A DNA stretch of 11,225 bases from an uncultured Clostridia bacterium. Its GTDB lineage: Bacteria; Bacillota_A; Clostridia; Oscillospirales; Acutalibacteraceae. Under the pieces are notes generated by a model. That model was given only the letters and a program-made list of their open reading frames with translations. It was not told the origin of the DNA and searched no databases. Location: NCBI GenBank assembly GCA_937891215.1, contig CALAEU010000339.1, positions 1 to 11,225 of the forward strand, read 5' to 3'. The translations under genes and the position numbers were made by a program. This document shows positions 7,667 to 11,225 of this stretch, piece after piece; the first letter of the stretch is position 1, and every line of letters begins with the position of its first letter.

Positions 7667-8885
7667 ATTTCCCGGCTTTTTTAGAATACTTCATCTTATA
7701 AATAACTCTCATAAGATTTGCTTCAAATGCATTGATAGCTTTAACGCCACTGTAAAGGTTTGCGCCAACTAAAGTTTTGCAACCTTTGTCCATAACAATT
7801 TCAATTGCTTCTGCGTCATATTTGGTACCAGCTACACAAATAGCACCGTTGTCCTTAATAAGAACTGCATTTTTATTTCCTAGTGCTTTTGTAACTTTTT
7901 TAGCAGATTTCAATGTCGAATTCACATCAAAAATTGCACATTTAACTGTCGGACCAATAAGTTGAGCAAAGTCATCAAGAAGAGGTTTCATCTTTTTACC
8001 TTGTTTTGAAATTGTTTTAACATATTCATTGTGAGAGTGGTGAATGAAGTTTACATCTTCCCTCTTTTTATAAATAGCAAGGTGTAAATCTGCACTTTCA
8101 GGTATTTCACCGCCACCTACTAAAGCACCAGATTTAATATCAATTTTTACAGGTTCTTTGTCTTCTGCAAAAATGCTCATAGTGTCGCCGTTTCTTTCAC
8201 TGTCAAACGGAGCGAATTCTTTTTCTGCTTTGTAATCTGAATCAGATGTAAATACACCGGCAATATAATCTTTAACACTTAAAAGAGTGTCAACTGCTTT
8301 ACCAGAAACTTCACTGCAACGGTCTGCAATGTATTTTTCGCAAACATCTTCTAAAGTGCTTGCTACTTTAAAAGCGTCGTTATAGTCAGTGCCTACACAA
8401 ACTGCACCATGGTGTGCTAAAATTATCGCTTTTGATTTTGAACGGTTAAGTGCGTCAATAACACCTTGTCTTAATTTGCCAGTGCCAGGAAGACCATAAC
8501 TAGCACAAGGAACATCACTACCAATAATCTGAGAATGTTCTTCTGTAAGTGAGTTTATATCATAGCCTAAAGCACTAACAATAGATGCATTTGCTTGATG
8601 TGTGTGAATAACAAAATTACAGTCGGGTCTTAATTCATAGCAAGATGCGTGAATACCTTTTTCAGAAGATGGTTTAACTTCACCCTCATAAGAAAGGTCC
8701 GAAATATTAACAAGAACGATATCATCAGTTGTCAAATCTTCATAAGCTCTGCCACTTGGTGTAATAACAAACTGTGTGTCACTTACTCTGCAACTGATAT
8801 TACCCCATGTACGCACAATAAGTCCTGCTTTTAATAATTCGTGACCAGCTTTAATAACAATTTGTTTCGCTTCGAGAATATCCAT
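7665..8885 (-). CDS. Tandem class II aldolase/adducin-family protein, second domain lacking a metal ligand
   Basis: Class II aldolase/adducin enzymes (fuculose-phosphate aldolase and ribulose-phosphate 4-epimerase type) use a divalent metal, usually Zn2+, for retro-aldol or epimerase chemistry on sugar-phosphate-like substrates. This 406-residue protein is about twice the usual length. Domain 1 (about 1-190) is complete: WGNIS (27-31), TPSG (42-45), catalytic-type Glu75 in SSEKGIH, metal ligands His94 and His96 in HTH, and His159 in AHHGAV. Domain 2 (about 245-400) keeps His283-Ser-His285 but has KDNGA where domain 1 has AHHGA, losing the third histidine; it may be structural or regulatory. 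A strong AAGGAGGA lies seven bases before ATG 8885. The gene follows the aminotransferase on the same strand, 63 bases apart and separated by a hairpin. The substrate is unknown; an amino-sugar or amino-polyol product of the partner enzyme is one inference. Confidence 0.88.
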   Translation of the reverse strand: MDILEAKQIVIKAGHELLKAGLIVRTWGNISCRVSDTQFVITPSGRAYEDLTTDDIVLVNISDLSYEGEVKPSSEKGIHASCYELRPDCNFVIHTHQANASIVSALGYDINSLTEEHSQIIGSDVPCASYGLPGTGKLRQGVIDALNRSKSKAIILAHHGAVCVGTDYNDAFKVASTLEDVCEKYIADRCSEVSGKAVDTLLSVKDYIAGVFTSDSDYKAEKEFAPFDSERNGDTMSIFAEDKEPVKIDIKSGALVGGGEIPESADLHLAIYKKREDVNFIHHSHNEYVKTISKQGKKMKPLLDDFAQLIGPTVKCAIFDVNSTLKSAKKVTKALGNKNAVLIKDNGAICVAGTKYDAEAIEIVMDKGCKTLVGANLYSGVKAINAFEANLMRVIYKMKYSKKAGK

Positions 8886-8908
8886 AAGTTTTCCTCCTTT
8901 ATCTACTA

Positions 8909-8936
8909 ATAAAGCACGGAAAAATCCGTGCTTTAT
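8909..8936 (-). terminator. 12-bp hairpin between the aminotransferase and aldolase genes
   Basis: ATAAAGCACGGA (8909-8920), loop AAAA, and TCCGTGCTTTAT (8925-8936) form a perfect stem in the 63-base gap between the two minus-strand genes. On the minus strand it is followed by TAGTAG rather than a T run, so it is probably a leaky terminator, or an mRNA stability or processing element that lets the two genes be expressed at different levels. The aldolase ribosome binding site follows about ten bases later and is not buried in the stem. Confidence 0.55.
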
Positions 8937-8948
8937 AAAATGTTTTAA

Positions 8949-10430
8949 TTAGCCTTCTTTTTTAGCAACATTCTGGAATACTCTGTCAAATCTTACGAGA
9001 GCTTCGTCAATGAGTTCAGGTGTATACTGAGCATTTGTGTAAAGACGGCTACCTGCAAGAGTAACAAGACCTTCTGCCATATAAGCAGCACCCATGTGTT
9101 GCATTTCTTTCTTTCTTTCGCTTGTAGCTGAAAGAACGCCTGGGATTTCCCAAGGTTTAGACCAGTTGATTGAATAGTGCATTGTACCAACTGTATCAAT
9201 ATGACAAACAGAACCTTGGTTGAAAGCAACGAATGGAAGGTTGTATTTTTTAATGAGCTCCTGAAGACCTTTAGTAAGTCTGTCACCCATCTGACCAGCT
9301 TTCTGACAAGCATTTTGTCTGTCGATTTCTTCAAGTGTGTAGTAACCAGCAACGCAAGAAAGTGGAGTAGCAGCCATCGTACCACCCATAAATGCTTTTT
9401 TGACTTTTTCGCCACTAGCGTCAAGACCTGCACCGAGATATTTCATATATTCTTTCTTACCACCGATACCGCCAGCGCCTGGGTAACCACCAGCAATAAC
9501 TTTACCGAAGATTGTAAGGTCAGGTGAAACACCATAGTAACCTTGAGCACCAGCCATACCGATTCTGAAACCGGTAACAACTTCATCAAAGATAAGGAGT
9601 GCACCATATTTACGGCAAAGTCTTTCAACACCTTTGTTGAAGTCTTTATCAAGTGGTCTTGTACCGCTTTCAGGGCCGATTGGTTCCATAAATACTGCAG
9701 CAGTACCGCCTTTTAATTGGTTTTTACGAAGAACTCTTTCAAGAGAATCAAGGTCATTTGGGAAGAATTCTTGAGTATGTTTAAAGAGGTAAAGCGGAAC
9801 ACCGTGAGCTTGTGTGAATTTTGAACCAGGAACGCGGATACTGTAACCGAGTTGGTCAGACCAACCGTGGTAAGCACCACCCATTTTAACTATATTCTTT
9901 TTCTTTGTAGCAAGTCTAGCAACACGAATCGCTGCCATACATGCTTCTGTACCTGAACCAAGCATACGGAACATATCTACAGTTTCAACACTGTCAGAGA
10001 TTTTCTTTGCTAATTTATATTCAAATTCATGGAAAAGACCTGTTGAAGGACCGCAAGTATTAAGAAGGTCAATAACCTGCTCTCTTACTTCTTTAGGGTT
10101 AGAACCAAGAACAGTAGGACCACCTGCCTGAAGGAAGTCAAAATATTCATTTCCATCAATATCATAAAGCATCATACCGTCTGCTTTTGTGAAAACGAGA
10201 GGGAATGGATAGTTGAAAGCAAGGTTGTGCTGAACGCCGCCCGGAATAACTTGTTTTGCTTCCTCAATCATTTCCTTACTTTTCGCACATTTTTTGCCAT
10301 AATATTCTTCTTCATATTTTTTAAGAACATCAGGTTTAATTGTGTAAATTGGTTGTTTTATGAGGTTATCGAGTTGTTTTGTAACTTCTTGAGCATCATG
10401 ATACTCGGTAATTGCGAATCTTGTGTCCAT
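8949..10430 (-). CDS. Class III PLP-dependent aminotransferase, glutamate-1-semialdehyde aminomutase-like
   Basis: Class III aminotransferases move an amino group between a (usually omega-) amino donor and a keto acid or aldehyde through PLP. Visible marks are GSGTEA (158-163) for phosphate binding, YHG (187-189) stacking on PLP, DEVVTGFR with Asp282 for the pyridine nitrogen, and Lys310 in FGKVIAGGYPG as the Schiff-base lysine. The fold is closest to glutamate-1-semialdehyde aminomutase, but the later GTLSGNP-type box reads GGTMAATPLSC and there is an N-terminal extension of about 55 residues (493 in total against roughly 430). It is therefore probably not the heme-pathway HemL. AGGAGG lies seven bases before ATG 10430. 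It is the first gene of the minus-strand unit, with the aldolase behind it. It is less A/T-rich than the giant gene by eye. Family is secure; substrate unknown. Confidence 0.92.
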   Translation of the reverse strand: MDTRFAITEYHDAQEVTKQLDNLIKQPIYTIKPDVLKKYEEEYYGKKCAKSKEMIEEAKQVIPGGVQHNLAFNYPFPLVFTKADGMMLYDIDGNEYFDFLQAGGPTVLGSNPKEVREQVIDLLNTCGPSTGLFHEFEYKLAKKISDSVETVDMFRMLGSGTEACMAAIRVARLATKKKNIVKMGGAYHGWSDQLGYSIRVPGSKFTQAHGVPLYLFKHTQEFFPNDLDSLERVLRKNQLKGGTAAVFMEPIGPESGTRPLDKDFNKGVERLCRKYGALLIFDEVVTGFRIGMAGAQGYYGVSPDLTIFGKVIAGGYPGAGGIGGKKEYMKYLGAGLDASGEKVKKAFMGGTMAATPLSCVAGYYTLEEIDRQNACQKAGQMGDRLTKGLQELIKKYNLPFVAFNQGSVCHIDTVGTMHYSINWSKPWEIPGVLSATSERKKEMQHMGAAYMAEGLVTLAGSRLYTNAQYTPELIDEALVRFDRVFQNVAKKEG

Positions 10431-10460
10431 TATAAAGCCTCCTGAAAGTTAAAATCCAAA

Positions 10461-10489
10461 CACTTTTAAAAAAGTGAATATGTGTTCAC
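10461..10489 (-). promoter_or_regulatory. Two overlapping palindromes in the leader of the aminotransferase transcript (candidate operator)
   Basis: CACTTTT, AA, AAAAGTG (10461-10476) is a perfect 7+7 inverted repeat. It shares its GTG with a second one, GTGAA, six bases, TTCAC (10474-10489). Both lie at or just downstream of the predicted start of the minus-strand transcript, a normal place for a repressor site. The binding protein is not in the window and its family cannot be told from the site. Confidence 0.45.
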
Positions 10490-10494
10490 CAGTA

Positions 10495-10524
10495 ATTATA
10501 TACCATATTAAAATAGATTGTCAA
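10495..10524 (-). promoter_or_regulatory. SigA-type promoter of the aminotransferase-aldolase unit
   Basis: Read on the minus strand, a perfect TTGACA (10524 to 10519) and a perfect TATAAT (10500 to 10495) are separated by 18 bases. The expected start is near 10488, giving a leader of about 58 bases before ATG 10430. With both boxes at consensus this should be strong unless repressed, which fits the palindromes just downstream. Confidence 0.8.
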
Positions 10525-10572
10525 GGAAATTCGAAAGAGTTAGTTAGTTTGCAGAAAAAAGTGTAGGAATAG

Positions 10573-10615
10573 ACAAAAACGACACTGTGTTTTTGTTTAG
10601 AATTGCAACAAAAAC
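10573..10615. repeat. Three alternating copies of an ACAAAAAC motif between divergent promoters
   Basis: ACAAAAAC occurs at 10573-10580, in reverse orientation at 10589-10597 (GTTTTTGTT), and again forward at 10607-10615 (AACAAAAAC). Copies 1 and 2 form an 8-bp inverted repeat; copies 2 and 3 form a perfect 9-bp one. The array lies upstream of both divergent promoters, so it may be a shared regulator site. The rest of the 321-base intergenic region (10431-10751) holds only the promoters, palindromes and ribosome binding sites described. Confidence 0.35.
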
Positions 10616-10676
10616 TCACGAAAAATTCTCGTTGTGAAAACTTATAAAAAAATCATGTATTCTGTTCAAAGATTTG

Positions 10677-10705
10677 TTGACTTTACTGATACAATTTGGT
10701 AAAAT
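10677..10705 (+). promoter_or_regulatory. SigA-type promoter of the SCP2-like gene
   Basis: TTGACT (10677-10682) and TAAAAT (10700-10705) are separated by 17 bases. Transcription should begin near 10712, about 40 bases before ATG 10752. It is divergent from the minus-strand promoter, with about 150 bases between the two -35 boxes. Confidence 0.7.
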
Positions 10706-10751
10706 AAAATAGTATTGTTATGAATAAAAACCTTGGAAGGGAGAAAAACTT

Positions 10752-11225
10752 ATGCAGAATATGATGGATGCAAAAACACTTGCATATATCAATATGTTCG
10801 GAGTTTTGGGTACTTTAGAAAATCTTTGTGAATTAGTACCTGAAGCTAATGAAATTATTAAAGACCAGAAGCCTATTTCAATAGGTTTTGATGTTAAAGG
10901 TGGGCCTGCTGCTACTTTGTTCTTTAAAAATGGCAAATGCCGTATGGAGCAGGGTTGTGGTGCATGTGATGTTAAATTACCTTTCTCATCACCTGAAAAA
11001 TTCAACGGACTTATAGATGGTACCGTTACACCTATTCCTTCAAAAGGCTTTACACATATAAACTTCTTACTTAAAAAATTCACTCCTCTTACAGACGTGC
11101 TTTCTAAATATATGAGAGCTACTGAAGAAGATTTAAAAGACCCTGTATTTTTTGAGAGAAGCACACGTCTTATGCTTTACACAATAGGCGTTGCAATAGC
11201 TCAGATTGGTAACAACGACGAAATC
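10752..11225 (+). CDS. SCP2-like small protein with a cysteine cluster (partial, runs off the right edge)
   Basis: The frame is open for 158 codons to the end of the window with no stop, so the C-terminus is missing. AAGGGAG (10737-10743) lies eight bases before ATG 10752; two further Met codons follow at residues 4 and 5. After an N-terminal helix (about 6-38), residues 40-120 have the look of an SCP2 sterol-carrier-like domain: ISIGFDVKGG strand, ATLFFKNGK hairpin, a DVKLPFSSPEKFNGLIDG segment, then a helix with LLKKFTPLTDVL. No signal peptide or membrane segment is seen, so it should be cytoplasmic. Cys63, Cys69 and Cys72 (with CGAC) sit on or next to the second strand and are unusual for a plain lipid carrier, hinting at metal or thiol chemistry. 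The family call is from pattern only and the ligand is unknown. Confidence 0.7.
   Translation, partial: MQNMMDAKTLAYINMFGVLGTLENLCELVPEANEIIKDQKPISIGFDVKGGPAATLFFKNGKCRMEQGCGACDVKLPFSSPEKFNGLIDGTVTPIPSKGFTHINFLLKKFTPLTDVLSKYMRATEEDLKDPVFFERSTRLMLYTIGVAIAQIGNNDEI

Noticed and set aside
8993..9433. 146-codon minus-strand open frame in another frame of the aminotransferase gene
   Set aside because: It overlaps a gene with intact PLP motifs; its product is Leu/Lys-rich with no recognisable fold.
9177..9527. 116-codon plus-strand open frame opposite the aminotransferase gene
   Set aside because: Shadow of the real gene, with no ribosome binding site or family pattern noted.
8949..10430. Heme-pathway HemL (glutamate-1-semialdehyde aminomutase)
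   Set aside because: The GTLSGNP-type box reads GGTMAATPLSC, there is an N-terminal extension of about 55 residues, no other heme genes are near, and it is paired with an aldolase.
10474..10489. CRP-type site (TGTGA-N6-TCACA)
   Set aside because: The half-sites here are GTGA and TCAC with eight bases between, not six, so it does not fit the CRP consensus.
10431..10751. Riboswitch or tRNA/T-box in the divergent region
   Set aside because: The leaders are short (about 40-60 bases) and I found no T-box, cloverleaf or known riboswitch core.
10718..11164. 148-codon minus-strand open frame opposite the SCP2-like gene
   Set aside because: It is antisense to a plus-strand gene that has a good promoter and ribosome binding site, and its residue pattern (many Ser, Pro, Ile without domain logic) looks like a shadow.

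Overview
The window looks like chromosomal DNA of an anaerobic, low-G+C Clostridia-type firmicute. The evidence is an A/T-rich base composition, near-consensus SigA-type promoters, strong AGGAGG-type ribosome binding sites, a clear [FeFe]-hydrogenase maturation gene (hydF), and a very large secreted repeat protein. A gut Oscillospirales or Lachnospiraceae relative would fit, but this sequence alone cannot fix the genus.

Layout from left to right: (1) 2-106 (+) is the C-terminal tail of an upstream gene, probably another hydrogenase maturase (hydG-like). (2) 115-1296 (+) is hydF, eight bases behind it and presumably in the same operon. (3) 1297-1440 is an intergenic region with a well-formed promoter, an A/T palindrome over its -35 box, and the ribosome binding site that sets the next start. 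(4) 1441-7467 (+) encodes a 2008-residue exported protein: signal peptide, ten tandem Ig-like (Big_3-like) repeats of about 108 residues, a unique central region of about 265 residues, then seven fibronectin-III-like repeats. No catalytic domain and no recognised surface anchor is visible. (5) 7468-7664 is a convergent intergenic region with two hairpin terminators and an inverted-repeat pair that could mark a small MITE-like element. (6) 10430-7665 (-) is a two-gene unit, a class III (GSA-aminotransferase-like) PLP enzyme followed by a tandem class II aldolase, separated by a perfect 12-bp hairpin. (7) 10431-10751 is a divergent control region with a promoter in each direction, two overlapping palindromes in the leader of the minus unit, and three alternating copies of an ACAAAAAC motif. 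(8) 10752 to the right edge (+) is the start of a small SCP2-like protein with three cysteines, cut by the window.

How the genes work together: HydF is the scaffold and carrier that delivers the 2Fe subcluster made by HydE and HydG to apo-hydrogenase, so the left end serves H2 metabolism. The giant protein has its own promoter and is probably an extracellular adhesin or binding protein. The aminotransferase and aldolase probably share one transcript and may act in sequence on an amino-hydroxy compound, but no substrate can be read from sequence. The divergent SCP2-like gene shares their control region and may be co-regulated. The best candidates for something undescribed are the aminotransferase/double-aldolase pair with its structured control region, and the ten-repeat plus unique-core architecture of the giant protein.
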